Shown: positions 8,048 through 16,844 of the stretch, piece after piece | Layout: every line of letters starts with the position of its first letter | Position numbering within the stretch: the first letter of the stretch is position 1 | NCBI RefSeq assembly: GCF_012396235.1 | Contig: NZ_JAAXPA010000011.1 | Span: 154,630 to 218,629, forward strand | From: Rhodococcus opacus | Lineage (GTDB): Bacteria; Actinomycetota; Actinomycetes; Mycobacteriales; Mycobacteriaceae | Direction of reading: 5' to 3' | DNA: 64,000 nt | Position numbers and translations under genes: made by a program | The notes under the pieces: model-generated | Seen by the model: only the letters and a program-made list of their open reading frames with translations | The model's database searches: none | Told to the model about the DNA's origin: nothing

Positions 8048-9043
8048 ATGCAGCCTACTGTCCCCGATGACGATCTCATTCGGATCGCCGTCGGCCTTGC
8101 CTGCCGAGCGCCGTCGGTACACAACACCCAACCGTGGCGGTGGCGCTATGACGGTGGTGTGCTCGATTTGTCTGCCGATTCCCACCGCCGACTCGCCTCG
8201 GCGGACCCGTCGGAGCGGCAACTGGTGGTCAGCTGTGGAGCGGCCCTGCATCATCTGGGCACCGCATTGACCGCGCTGGGCTGGTTGGCCGACATACGCC
8301 GCGTACCCGACCAGGCGAGCCCGTCCCATGTCGCCCAGATCCGGTTCCACCATTACGCCCGAAGCCCGCAGTCGCACGATCTCGATCTGCTTTCCGCGAT
8401 TCGCCGCCGCTATTCGGATCGGGGCCCGTTCGATCCGGTCGATCCGAATACACTGTCACCGGCCTCGCTGAAGGACATGGTTCGCGGGCATGGCGTTCAC
8501 CTGACGGTATTGCCGCACAGCGCCCGACCAGTGCTTGCGGCCGCCACCGAACTCACCGCCGCCTCCCGGCGGCTCGACCCCACCTACCAAACCGAACTCT
8601 ACTGGTGGGCAGGACATTCCCTCCCCGAGGACGGAATCCCGACGGAGGCACTGGCCACCGCGGACAATCAGGCCCGCGTCGACATCGGGCGCCGATTCCC
8701 CATCGGCTCCGACAGCGGTTCCATCCTCCATCCCGACCAAGCGACGGTGCTCGTCCTCAGCACCGACGGCGACGACCGTGGAGCGTGGGTGCGCACCGGC
8801 GAAGCCCTATCGGCCGTACTGCTCGAAGCCACGGCCACCGGACACGCAACATGCCCGCTGACCCACATGACCGAGTTGCCGCAGAGTCGAAGAATGATTG
8901 GCAGCCTGCTGCCGGACTCGGGTGTACCGCAAGTCCTGATTCGCATCGGTTCGACCGGCACTCAGGTTCCTCCACGACAGACACCCCGCCGCCCGATCGA
9001 GTCGGTTCTCACCATCGTCCCGCGACCCGGTCAACGTTGCTGA
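8048..9043 (+). CDS. Acg-family nitroreductase-fold protein
   Basis: The 331-residue protein belongs to the Acg group of nitroreductase-like flavoproteins (M. tuberculosis Rv2032 acg, Rv3131, Rv3127). The N-terminal ACRAPSVHNTQPWRW and the internal RRRYSDRGPF segments are typical. Acg of M. tuberculosis binds FMN tightly but shows no nitroreductase activity, and may store flavin, so enzymatic activity should not be assumed. Start ATG follows GAGGAGACGACA. It is divergent from the acyltransferase gene, with its own box. Confidence 0.88.
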   Translation: MQPTVPDDDLIRIAVGLACRAPSVHNTQPWRWRYDGGVLDLSADSHRRLASADPSERQLVVSCGAALHHLGTALTALGWLADIRRVPDQASPSHVAQIRFHHYARSPQSHDLDLLSAIRRRYSDRGPFDPVDPNTLSPASLKDMVRGHGVHLTVLPHSARPVLAAATELTAASRRLDPTYQTELYWWAGHSLPEDGIPTEALATADNQARVDIGRRFPIGSDSGSILHPDQATVLVLSTDGDDRGAWVRTGEALSAVLLEATATGHATCPLTHMTELPQSRRMIGSLLPDSGVPQVLIRIGSTGTQVPPRQTPRRPIESVLTIVPRPGQRC

Positions 9044-9562
9044 CCGGCTTGGCGCAGAGATCGCAGGGGGGACCGTTCGGGGACGCAGTTCGGGCCAGGA
9101 GGGCGACTCCCACACCGCGCCCGGGTCGCGCAGCCGGGCCGTACCCCCGAACCCGGGCAGTGCCGGGGCGTGGACCCGCATCCAGAGGCGGGCCGAATCA
9201 GTGACTTATTGCCCTGTGCAGCGGGGACCCCTGCACGTAATCCTTGCAGAGGGTGGTGGAGCACCGTATCCCCGATAACCGTCGGTGGCCGGCGGCCCCA
9301 CCCGTCCACGCGCCGATCTGAAAGATGCCGTCCTGGGCGATGAGCAGTATCCGATTACCGAACTTCCGGCGCCGCCCGAGGGCCGACGCGACCATCGGAC
9401 GACCATCGGACGACCATCGGACGACCATCGGGCACCGGATCAACGTGTGTGGCGGCCAGCGCCGCCGTCCTCGTGTTGGGCTGTGTCGCGCTCGCCGCGG
9501 TGCTGATCTGACCCACCCGCGGTGGTGCCTCGCGCACCGCCCCGACCCGGAGGCCTGAACAT
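9044..9562. other. Gene-free stretch of 519 bp with repeats
   Basis: No frame in this stretch has a credible start, ribosome site and codon pattern. It holds an inverted repeat GTGCAG/CTGCAC (9216-9221 and 9231-9236), which could be a weak terminator of the Acg gene, and the 11-bp tandem repeat listed separately. Confidence 0.5.
9390..9431 (+). repeat. Four tandem 11-bp repeats of GACCATCGGAC
   Basis: Copies start at 9390, 9401, 9412 and 9423; the last ends GGGC rather than GGAC. Each contains GACCATCGG, the left two-thirds of the dormancy box. The period of 11 is close to one helical turn. The array ends 131 bp before the PAS protein gene. Confidence 0.8.
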
Positions 9563-10111
9563 ATGAGCAACCATCCGATACACCGGCTCGATCAACTCCT
9601 GCCACCCCTGCGATCGATCAGTAGCGCGGAGATCAAGACCCGCATCGACGCGATGCTCGCCGCCTCCGGCACCCCACGACGGTCGGAGCCGAAAGACGAC
9701 AGACGACGCCGGAATCCGGCGACCGCGGAGGACTACCTCGAGCAACTTCCCGCCCTCGTATTGCTGCGACGGCTACCGGTGCCCGCTCTCGCGGTGGACA
9801 GGCATGGTGTGATCTCGCATGCGAATTGGGCGCTGGAGCGGATGCTGGGTTACGGCGAGGGCGGGCTCGGTGATGGTTCGGTCGCGGATTTCGTCGATCC
9901 GCAGTCGTCGCCGAACGATGCCGAGGCGGTGGCCATCCTGCACGACTTCGCCGGGAAGGTGATCGAACTCGCGCATCAGGACGGGTTCGTCGTTCGTGCA
10001 CTGGTGAGCAGGTCGGTACTGCTCAGGCACGACGATCCGATCACGCTCGTGTGCTTCGAGGACGTCACCGAACGATTGTGGGACGGCGGTCGGGCTCGCG
10101 CATTCGATTGA
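9563..10111 (+). CDS. Single PAS-domain protein
   Basis: The 182-residue protein has a PAS domain at about residues 68-175, recognisable from VPALAVDRHGVISHANWALERMLGY and the closing strand LVCFEDVTERLW. The N-terminal 65 residues are polar and possibly coiled. There is no kinase, cyclase or output domain, so it probably works as a sensor or adaptor through a partner; the ligand cannot be inferred. ATG follows GGAGG at 9 bases. It lies downstream of the GACCATCGG repeat array. Confidence 0.75.
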   Translation: MSNHPIHRLDQLLPPLRSISSAEIKTRIDAMLAASGTPRRSEPKDDRRRRNPATAEDYLEQLPALVLLRRLPVPALAVDRHGVISHANWALERMLGYGEGGLGDGSVADFVDPQSSPNDAEAVAILHDFAGKVIELAHQDGFVVRALVSRSVLLRHDDPITLVCFEDVTERLWDGGRARAFD

Positions 10112-10411
10112 ACGCCGGTGCACCTGGGACACCTCGCGCGAGCTCGACGGCTGCTGGTACGCCACACCGCCGCCACTACGAGTAACTCACCCGCGGCCTG
10201 GAGGTGACGGGAGACCCTACCGGCCCGCCTGCCCTCCGATGTTCACTCGAATCGTGAGAGCCGTGCGATACAGGCAAGGGCACCGGACCCGGATGCTGGG
10301 AGCGAGTGCATCAGAGTCTGGATTTCGTCGCTGCCTCGGACAGGGCAGCGTCGCGTCGTTCGACACCCGCGCGCTTCGGCCGGAAGCCAGATCAAATACG
10401 AGGAGCCTCGC
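10112..10411. other. Intergenic stretch of 300 bp
   Basis: Nothing clearly coding was found. AGACCCTACCGGCCC near 10211 carries parts of the dormancy motif with the wrong spacing and was not called a site. Confidence 0.4.
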
Positions 10412-11983
10412 ATGGCGAATCACGTGAACCTCACTTTTCACGGTGCTGCGAAGACAGTGACCGGCTCATGCATGGAGATCGAGTCGGAGGGCACGCGCAT
10501 CCTGGTGGACTGCGGCCTGTTTCAGGGATCGCGCACCCTCGAGACCTTGAACTACGGTGCCTTCACCTTCGCGCCGGACACGATTGATGCAGTCGTTCTC
10601 ACCCACGCGCATATCGATCATTGCGGCCTGTTACCCAAGTTGGTGGCGCAAGGCTTCGAAGGGCCGATCTTCTGCACCGACCAAACCTCCGACCTGCTGC
10701 AATACATGCTCGCCGACGCCGGGCGTATCCAGGAGTTCGAGGCGCAACACCGAAACCGACGACGCGATCGTGCCGGAGAGGCGACAATTACCCCGCTCTA
10801 CACCGAACACGATGGGCTCACGGCGTGGCGGCAGACCCGTCCTGTGCCGTTGGAGGAATGGTTCGAGCCCGCTACAGGCTTTCGAGCGCGGCTGTGGAAT
10901 GCCGGTCATATTCTGGGCGCAACATCGGCGGAGGTCGACGCCGGGGGCGTGCGCATGCTCTGTTCCGGTGATCTCGGTCCTCAGTACAAGGCGTTTCACG
11001 CCGATCCGGAGGGTCCATCGGGGTTGGACTTCGTCATCTGCGAATCGACGTACGGCAGCCGAACCCGTGTGCGACTGAGCATCGACCAGCGGCGTGACCT
11101 GCTGGAAGAGGAGATCAACAAGGCCATTTCGCGTGGTGGAAATCTCGTGATCCCTGCCTTCGCGCTGGAACGAACGCAGGAACTGCTGCTCGACATTGCG
11201 TATCTCGCCGACGCGAACCGCATCCCCAACGTTCCGGTCTTCGTCGACTCTCCGCTGGCCAACCGCGCGACCAGCGTATTCGCCAGGCATGCAGGCGAGC
11301 TCGAGGATCTCGGGGGCAAGGACATCTTCCACCATCCCTCGATCCACTATGTCGATGATGCTTCCGCCTCGATGCGGATCAACAGCATGTCGGGGGTCAT
11401 CATCATCGCGGCTTCGGGGATGTGCGAGGCGGGACGCATCCGCCATCACCTCGCACACAATCTGCATCGCCGGGATTCGACGATCTTGTTCGTCGGATTC
11501 CAAGCCCAAGGCTCGCTGGGACGCGTCATCCTCGAAGGCGCACGGCAAGTGAAAATTTCGGGCACCGACGTCAATGTGCGAGCGCATATTCGGCGCCTCG
11601 ACAGCTATTCCGCCCACGCAGATCAGGCCGAACTGCTGGACTGGATCAAGGAGCGGAAGCCTATCTCGGGCAGCCTGTTCCTGACCCACGGCGAACCGGG
11701 GGCAATCTCGGCGCTGACCGAACTGGCGTCTGAAGACGACCCTTCCCTTTCGATCGTCACCCCGAACATCGGGGAAAGCTACCAACTGCAGTGCGGCACC
11801 CCCGCGAAGCTGATCGGCACCGCCCGCACAGATGCTGCGCAACTGATCGGGCGCGACTGGCAGAACGACTACGCCGACTTCGCGGTGAGCCTCAAGCGTC
11901 AACTTGCCCAGATCCCGGATCCGGTGAACCGCCAGAAGGCCGTCGCGGATATGCGCAAAGTTCTGGAACGGTACGGAATGTGA
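10412..11983 (+). CDS. Metallo-beta-lactamase/beta-CASP nuclease
   Basis: The 523-residue protein has an MBL domain with the zinc motif HxHxDH at residues 65-70 (THAHIDH), a beta-CASP insert with CESTYGSR, and the C-terminal RMMBL motif around SYSAHAD. This is the order of CPSF73-like bacterial RNA-processing exonucleases, the group of YsgA/RNase J relatives rather than true beta-lactamases. It probably acts on RNA in the cytoplasm. Start ATG follows GAGGAG. A terminal stretch of about 60 residues after RMMBL is not assigned. The USP gene follows 82 bp downstream. Confidence 0.85.
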   Translation: MANHVNLTFHGAAKTVTGSCMEIESEGTRILVDCGLFQGSRTLETLNYGAFTFAPDTIDAVVLTHAHIDHCGLLPKLVAQGFEGPIFCTDQTSDLLQYMLADAGRIQEFEAQHRNRRRDRAGEATITPLYTEHDGLTAWRQTRPVPLEEWFEPATGFRARLWNAGHILGATSAEVDAGGVRMLCSGDLGPQYKAFHADPEGPSGLDFVICESTYGSRTRVRLSIDQRRDLLEEEINKAISRGGNLVIPAFALERTQELLLDIAYLADANRIPNVPVFVDSPLANRATSVFARHAGELEDLGGKDIFHHPSIHYVDDASASMRINSMSGVIIIAASGMCEAGRIRHHLAHNLHRRDSTILFVGFQAQGSLGRVILEGARQVKISGTDVNVRAHIRRLDSYSAHADQAELLDWIKERKPISGSLFLTHGEPGAISALTELASEDDPSLSIVTPNIGESYQLQCGTPAKLIGTARTDAAQLIGRDWQNDYADFAVSLKRQLAQIPDPVNRQKAVADMRKVLERYGM

Positions 11984-11984
11984 T

Positions 11985-11999
11985 GACCTTCTCCTCTAC
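11985..11999 (+). promoter_or_regulatory. DosR-like box before the 12066 USP gene
   Basis: GACCTTCTCCTCTAC matches the island motif at 11 of 14 fixed positions, begins right after the nuclease stop codon and is 67 bp upstream of the USP start. Confidence 0.4.
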
Positions 12000-12065
12000 G
12001 GCGCCATCACGGCAGCGGCGACGATGGTGGGGACTCGATGATCCGCGTAATCCCGAGGAGACATC

Positions 12066-12965
12066 ATGACCACCCGCCGCCCGATCGTCGCCGGAGTAGA
12101 CGGATCGGAGTCGTCCCTCCAGGCCGTGTCATGGGCGGCGCACGAAGCCGCATTGCGGAATGCTCCGCTGACCTTGGTGACCACCATGTTCGTCCCCGGC
12201 GCCTACGGTATGCCGGTCGGGGTGCCTGCCAGCTTTTTCGAGGAGGAGGAACTCGAGTGCAAGGCGCGGCTCGTCCGGGCCGAGGAGGTGGCCGCCCGGG
12301 CCGTACCGGGGCACACCCTCGAGATCGACACGGCGTTCTGCATGGGCGCTCCCTCCGGTGAGCTGGTCGAGCGGTCGAAGTCTGCACTGATGGTGGTTGT
12401 CGGCGCGAACCGACACGGAATCATCGACCGTACCGTGCTGGGATCGGTCAGTGCGGCGGTCGTGACTCATGCGCACGCGCCCGTCGCTGTCGTGCGAGAC
12501 CTGCCGCACACCGAGATCAACGACGTCGCAGGGCCCGTCGTGGTCGGTGTCGACGGCTCGGCGAACAGCGAGCCGGCGATCTCGGCGGCGTTCGAAGAGG
12601 CCGCATTGCGTCAGGTCGAACTTGTTGCGGTACACGCCTGGTCGGATGTCGAGCTGCACGCCCCGTTCCCCAGTGACGTCGACTGGACGCAGGTCGAAAG
12701 CCGCGAGGGGGCGATACTGTCGGAGAGCCTGGCCGGTCGCGCCGAGGACTTCCCCGACGTGCAGGTCCGGCCGGTCGTGGTCATGGACCAACCTGTTCGG
12801 AATCTGCGCGAGCAGGCCGAGCGGGCGCAACTCCTGGTGGTCGGGAGCCGTGGGCGAGGTGGATTCGCGAGCATGCTGCTGGGCTCGACCAGCAGAGCCC
12901 TGCTACACACGGTGACGTGTCCCCTACTCATCGTCCGTTCAGTGCTCCCGAGTTCCGCGACGTAG
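12066..12965 (+). CDS. Universal stress protein, two USP domains
   Basis: The 299-residue protein has two UspA domains. The second has a full ATP-binding pattern (GSRGRGGFASMLLGS); the first has GANRHGIIDRTVLGS, also acceptable. It is paralogous to the gene at 2087, with an almost identical second half. ATG follows GAGGAGACATC. Such two-domain USPs are among the main DosR-regulon products of M. tuberculosis. Confidence 0.9.
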   Translation: MTTRRPIVAGVDGSESSLQAVSWAAHEAALRNAPLTLVTTMFVPGAYGMPVGVPASFFEEEELECKARLVRAEEVAARAVPGHTLEIDTAFCMGAPSGELVERSKSALMVVVGANRHGIIDRTVLGSVSAAVVTHAHAPVAVVRDLPHTEINDVAGPVVVGVDGSANSEPAISAAFEEAALRQVELVAVHAWSDVELHAPFPSDVDWTQVESREGAILSESLAGRAEDFPDVQVRPVVVMDQPVRNLREQAERAQLLVVGSRGRGGFASMLLGSTSRALLHTVTCPLLIVRSVLPSSAT

Positions 12966-13094
12966 GCCTGTCGGTGTCGGCGCGGGCCCGACGGCAGTGG
13001 TCGGACGACCTGGCAGGCGAAGCACGGGACCAGCGCGCCACGACCCGGGGCGAAACTGGAGGGATCACAAGGATTCTGGAGGAAGGTGGTGCCG

Positions 13095-13514
13095 ATGACC
13101 GGACAGGCAGAGACGCACCGATACAGCTTGCTTCACTCCGCGATGGACGAATTGCTGGAGGGAACACGCGCCGTGACCCGCCTCATGGGAACAATGGGAG
13201 GCGAGGCGGTCAGCGCAATACCTGAGCCCGTTGCGGTGCCGGTGACCCGGATGCTGGAGTCGCTTCAGCAGTTGGTCGAGCTGGCCCCACCGTTGGTCGC
13301 GGAGTTCGACGTCCTGGTCGAGGAACTACACGCCCAGCGGTTGACAGTGCAGGCATTGCAGGCAGAACTGTCGGCTTTCGACCATCAGATGGAACTAATC
13401 GAGCAGGCACTGGCGCCCCTGCAGGGCTGGACCCATCAGTGGTCCCGTCTGCGTCAATCGCTGATCCGGACACCACACGCGGCTGCACCGCAACCCGGCT
13501 TGCCGGAGAGCTGA
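13095..13514 (+). CDS. Helical hypothetical protein, 139 aa
   Basis: The product is predicted to be almost entirely helical, with Leu/Glu-rich heptad-like stretches from about residue 50 to 120 and the repeated pattern ELHAQRLTVQALQAELSAF. There is no membrane segment. ATG at 13095 follows GGAGGAAGG; a GTG three codons earlier is possible. No family is recognised; the size and helix content recall phasin-like or adaptor proteins, but this is only a resemblance. The gene converges on the phosphoribosyltransferase unit with an hsp20 fragment between. Confidence 0.65.
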   Translation: MTGQAETHRYSLLHSAMDELLEGTRAVTRLMGTMGGEAVSAIPEPVAVPVTRMLESLQQLVELAPPLVAEFDVLVEELHAQRLTVQALQAELSAFDHQMELIEQALAPLQGWTHQWSRLRQSLIRTPHAAAPQPGLPES

Positions 13515-13631
13515 GCACGGCCGATGTTCGGAGCCTGCGGCCGGACGAGCAATTACGTTCAGAGACTGCCCTTTTCGGATGCCGCGGGCTGCGGTTCCTT
13601 TGTGCGGAATGCCGGGAAGGTCGGGGTGCAA

Positions 13632-13811
13632 GCCTTCCATGTGTTGTTCGGTGAGTTCGGCTTTGATCGTCATGTGTCCGTCGCGGACGCCGATGTCGAC
13701 GTCTGTGGCGGGGTCGACTCCGGGGAGTTCGGCGCGCAGGGTGTAGCGGCCCTTGTCGAGGTGTTCCTCGACGCGGATCATGTGGCCTTCGAGGGAGGTC
13801 CAGGGGGGCAT
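13632..13811 (-). pseudogene. hsp20 fragment, partial copy of the 4398 gene
   Basis: Over 180 bp this segment repeats nucleotides 4485-4664 of the intact hsp20 (codons 30-89, MPPWTSLEG to EQHMEG), with about six or seven base differences and five residue changes. Both ends are abrupt: upstream sequence before the ATG and downstream sequence after GAAGGC do not match hsp20. It has no promoter or alpha-crystallin C-terminus and cannot make a working chaperone. Its first 34 bases also form the out-of-frame end of the phosphoribosyltransferase/hydrolase gene. Confidence 0.88.
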
Positions 13812-15172
13812 TCGGGTTCTATCGTTGCGTACTGCGGCGCAGGGGGTGACAGCGTGGACGGGAGGTGTGTGGTGAACCATTCGCGGGCCAGTACTGCAGC
13901 CCGTTCGAGGGTGCCGGGTTCTTCGAACAGGTGGGTGGCACCGGGCACGATCTCGATCCGGCACATGCCCGGGATCACGGCCTGCGCGCGGCGATTGAGG
14001 TCGAGGACGGTTTCATCGCGGGAGCCGACGATCAACAGCGTGGGGGTTCGGACCTCGGTCAGACGCTCACCGGCGAGGTCGGCTCGGCCACCGCGGGAGA
14101 CGATCGCCTTGATATCGACGTGGGAGTCGGTGCCCGCGCGCAGTGCTGCTGCGGCGCCCGTGCTGGCCCCGAAGTATCCGATCGGCAGACCGACGGTGTC
14201 CGATCGTGTCCCGAGCCACCGGGTGGCCGCGACGAGCCGCTCGGCGAGGAGGTCGATGTCGAATACCAGCGTGCGGTCGCCTTCTTCTGCGGCGGTGAGT
14301 AGGTCGAACAGGAGGGTGGCAAGTCCGGCCCGGTTCAGGAACTGGGCGACGTAGCGGTTGCGAGGGCTGTGGCGGCTGCTGCCGCTGCCGTGGGCGAACA
14401 CGACTATCCCGATGGCGTTTTCCGGAACGACGAGGTGCCCGGCAAGCCGGACCCGGCCCACGTCGACCTCGATGTCGTCGTCGCGAATCGGCGGATCGTC
14501 ACCGGTGTCCGGTGCCGTGGCGGCGGGTTCTCCGAAGCCGCTGCGTGCACGCTGCAATAATTCGGTCACGTCTTCGTCGGTGGTCTGGGAAAACTCGTAG
14601 TACCCCTGTCCGACAGCGGAGAATCCTTTCGGGGTCTGCATGCACACGACCTCGTCGGCGTCCTCGGCGAGGTCGTCGATCCGGCGCGGCGACCCTATCG
14701 GGACTGCGATGACGACCCGCGCGGCGCCCTGTGCGCGCGCGACCTGGCACGCGGCCCGCGCGGTCGCACCGGTCGCCACGCCGTCGTCGACGATCAACGC
14801 AATCCGTCCCCCCAGCGGGATCCGGCCGAACTCCTCCCGCACTCGTTCAGCGCGGTGACGAAGTTCCGCCAACTGGGTGCGTTCGACGGCGGCGATATCG
14901 GTGACGGTCAGACCGACCCGACTGACGACATCGGTGTTGATCACCCGTACGCCGCCCTCGCCGATCGCGCCGAAGGCCAGTTCGGGCTGGTACGGGACAC
15001 CGAGCTTGCGGACCACGATCACGTCGAGAGGGGCGTGCAATGCCTTCGCGACCTCGAATGCGACCGGCACACCCCCTCGGGGTAACCCCAGCACCACGAC
15101 GTCTCGTCCTCGAAACTCGCGCAGGCGTCTGGCCAGGCGTCGTCCCGCATCGGCGCGATCGGCGAATTCCAT
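13778..15172 (-). CDS. Phosphoribosyltransferase/dienelactone hydrolase-like fusion (Rv0571c type)
   Basis: The 464-residue protein has a type I phosphoribosyltransferase domain (about 1-215) with the PRPP loop VDDGVATGAT, and an alpha/beta hydrolase domain (about 240-445) with the nucleophile elbow GASTGA and a late His in GATHLFE. M. tuberculosis Rv0571c, a DosR target, has the same two domains. Substrates are unknown for the whole group. ATG at 15172 follows GAGGAGG. The last 11 codons come from an hsp20 fragment read out of frame, so the original C-terminus has been replaced; the catalytic domains look intact. Confidence 0.85.
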   Translation of the reverse strand: MEFADRADAGRRLARRLREFRGRDVVVLGLPRGGVPVAFEVAKALHAPLDVIVVRKLGVPYQPELAFGAIGEGGVRVINTDVVSRVGLTVTDIAAVERTQLAELRHRAERVREEFGRIPLGGRIALIVDDGVATGATARAACQVARAQGAARVVIAVPIGSPRRIDDLAEDADEVVCMQTPKGFSAVGQGYYEFSQTTDEDVTELLQRARSGFGEPAATAPDTGDDPPIRDDDIEVDVGRVRLAGHLVVPENAIGIVVFAHGSGSSRHSPRNRYVAQFLNRAGLATLLFDLLTAAEEGDRTLVFDIDLLAERLVAATRWLGTRSDTVGLPIGYFGASTGAAAALRAGTDSHVDIKAIVSRGGRADLAGERLTEVRTPTLLIVGSRDETVLDLNRRAQAVIPGMCRIEIVPGATHLFEEPGTLERAAVLAREWFTTHLPSTLSPPAPQYATIEPECPPGPPSKAT

Positions 15173-15240
15173 CAGAACCTCCTCGAGCCGGAACATTCTC
15201 AGCCCTGTTCCGAACCTACTTCCGTCCGACCCAGGCATTC

Positions 15241-15255
15241 CAGGGCCATTGGTCG
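15241..15255 (-). promoter_or_regulatory. DosR-like box for the Rv0571c-type gene
   Basis: On the minus strand this reads CGACCAATGGCCCTG, a good match to GACCNTCGGCCCTA, 69 bp upstream of the start at 15172. Confidence 0.55.
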
Positions 15256-15299
15256 CCAATCGCGGTCCTCAGCCGGCGCCGACCGGAGATGCCGCAACG

Positions 15300-16844
15300 T
15301 CACGTCGAGCGTGCCGGAGACGCTCCGATCAGTTCCAGCCACTCGGCGGCCCCCTGAGTGTCGGAGCCGCTCCGAAACCCGACGTATCCATCTGGTCGAA
15401 CGATCACGATGCCGGTACCCGACCAGCTGCGAATTCGGTGGACCTGTAGCCGTCCGTCAGGCGCCGGCGGCATTCCCCACTGCGTGTCCCGATGTAGGAG
15501 CACCTGTACTGCCGGCGTCGCGATCAGGTCGTGCAGACGTTGCCGGCCGCCGTCGACGGTCACCTCCTCGTCCGGGATCCGCTCACCGGCCGGGGCGGCG
15601 ACGCCGGAATCGCCGGACCCCTCGACCGACAGTGGACCGCGCCGATAGTGCCGGCGAAGCTGGGCGAGCACTCGCACCGCGTGCGCGACGAGCCGACGCC
15701 GCCGCAACAGCACCGGGACCAGCGGTGCCCCTGCGGAGGAGAAGGCGCCGCGTAGAAGCGACGGCACCCGACCGCGGCCGGCCTCGGCCCAGAACAGCAC
15801 GTGGGTCAGCAGCAGCACCTGGTGGGCGGCGGGTCGACGGTCCTCCGCATACGACCGCAACAGGGTGGCGTCGCCACCGGGCCGGAGGTGTGCCGCGAAC
15901 GCGAGTTTCCACCCCAGGTCGGCAGAGTCCTGGATACCTGTGTTCATGCCCTGGCCGCCCGCCGGGGAGAAGGCATGAGCGGCGTCCCCTGCCAGAAAGA
16001 CCGGCCCGCATCGATACCGGGACGCGACGCGGTGTTGGACCGGTACCCGCTCCGACCAGGCGATCCGGGTGATGCGGGCATGCACGTCAGCCCTGTCGAG
16101 GATCTTCTGCAGGTGGTGTCGGTCGGTCGGGGCCTCCGCGCAGTTCGGGGGTTGGGCGGTGAGCAACCGCCAGCGAGCGGTTTCGCCCAGCGGCAGCAGG
16201 AACAGCAGCCCCTCACGGTGGACCGCGACGTGTGCGACGCCGGTCTGGACCTCACCGTCGAGTTCGACGTCGGCGAGGAGAATCTCGTGCGGGTACACCG
16301 ACCCGTCCCAGGAGATGCCGGCCGTCGCGCGCACCGTGCTGGTGCTGCCGTCACACCCGACGAGGAACCGGGCCGCGACTTGTCGGCGGATGCCGTGATG
16401 CGTCACATCGCAGACGACTCCGTCGACTGCCCGAAAGGACTCGTACTGCGTCTCCCACTCCACCTCGACGCCACGGCCGCGGAGTGCTCGTCGCAGAACG
16501 GCTTCCACGTCGGCTTGCCGCACGAGCAGGAAATTCGGGAATGCGGTGTCCGGCAGCCGTATTTCACCCACGTCGACGGGCACACAGCGCCGACGCAGGT
16601 GGAGGTGCACCTGCGGGTTGGAGTCTCCGAGCGCGAGGAGTTCCTCGGTCACACCGTGCGGCCGCAGTACTTCGAGGGTCCGGGACTGGACGAGGAAAGC
16701 CCGCGAGAATCGGGGTGCGTCGGGTCTGCGGTCGACGATGCGCACGTGTGCGCCGTGATCGTGAGCGATCAGCGCCGCGGCGAGTCCGGTCGGGCCTGCG
16801 CCGACGACGAGCACGTCGAGAGGCTGCCCGTCCGGCGCGGTCAT
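15300..16844 (-). CDS. FAD-dependent aromatic-type monooxygenase
   Basis: The 514-residue protein is a class A flavin monooxygenase. The N-terminal VVGAGPTGL (FAD dinucleotide fold), central GCDGSTS and FLAGDAAHAFSPAGGQG motifs are intact, and a thioredoxin-like C-terminal region follows, as in phenol and polyketide hydroxylases. It would hydroxylate an aromatic or polyketide-like substrate using NAD(P)H and oxygen; the substrate is unknown. Its ATG overlaps the TGA of the upstream gene (ATGA), so the two are translationally coupled. Confidence 0.87.
   Translation of the reverse strand: MTAPDGQPLDVLVVGAGPTGLAAALIAHDHGAHVRIVDRRPDAPRFSRAFLVQSRTLEVLRPHGVTEELLALGDSNPQVHLHLRRRCVPVDVGEIRLPDTAFPNFLLVRQADVEAVLRRALRGRGVEVEWETQYESFRAVDGVVCDVTHHGIRRQVAARFLVGCDGSTSTVRATAGISWDGSVYPHEILLADVELDGEVQTGVAHVAVHREGLLFLLPLGETARWRLLTAQPPNCAEAPTDRHHLQKILDRADVHARITRIAWSERVPVQHRVASRYRCGPVFLAGDAAHAFSPAGGQGMNTGIQDSADLGWKLAFAAHLRPGGDATLLRSYAEDRRPAAHQVLLLTHVLFWAEAGRGRVPSLLRGAFSSAGAPLVPVLLRRRRLVAHAVRVLAQLRRHYRRGPLSVEGSGDSGVAAPAGERIPDEEVTVDGGRQRLHDLIATPAVQVLLHRDTQWGMPPAPDGRLQVHRIRSWSGTGIVIVRPDGYVGFRSGSDTQGAAEWLELIGASPARST

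Noticed and set aside
9390..9431. CRISPR-like array
   Set aside because: The 11-bp units are directly adjacent with no spacers and no cas genes are nearby, so it is a simple tandem repeat.
10205..10225. Dormancy box near AGACCCTACCGGCCC
   Set aside because: The half-sites are present but their order and spacing do not fit the other boxes.
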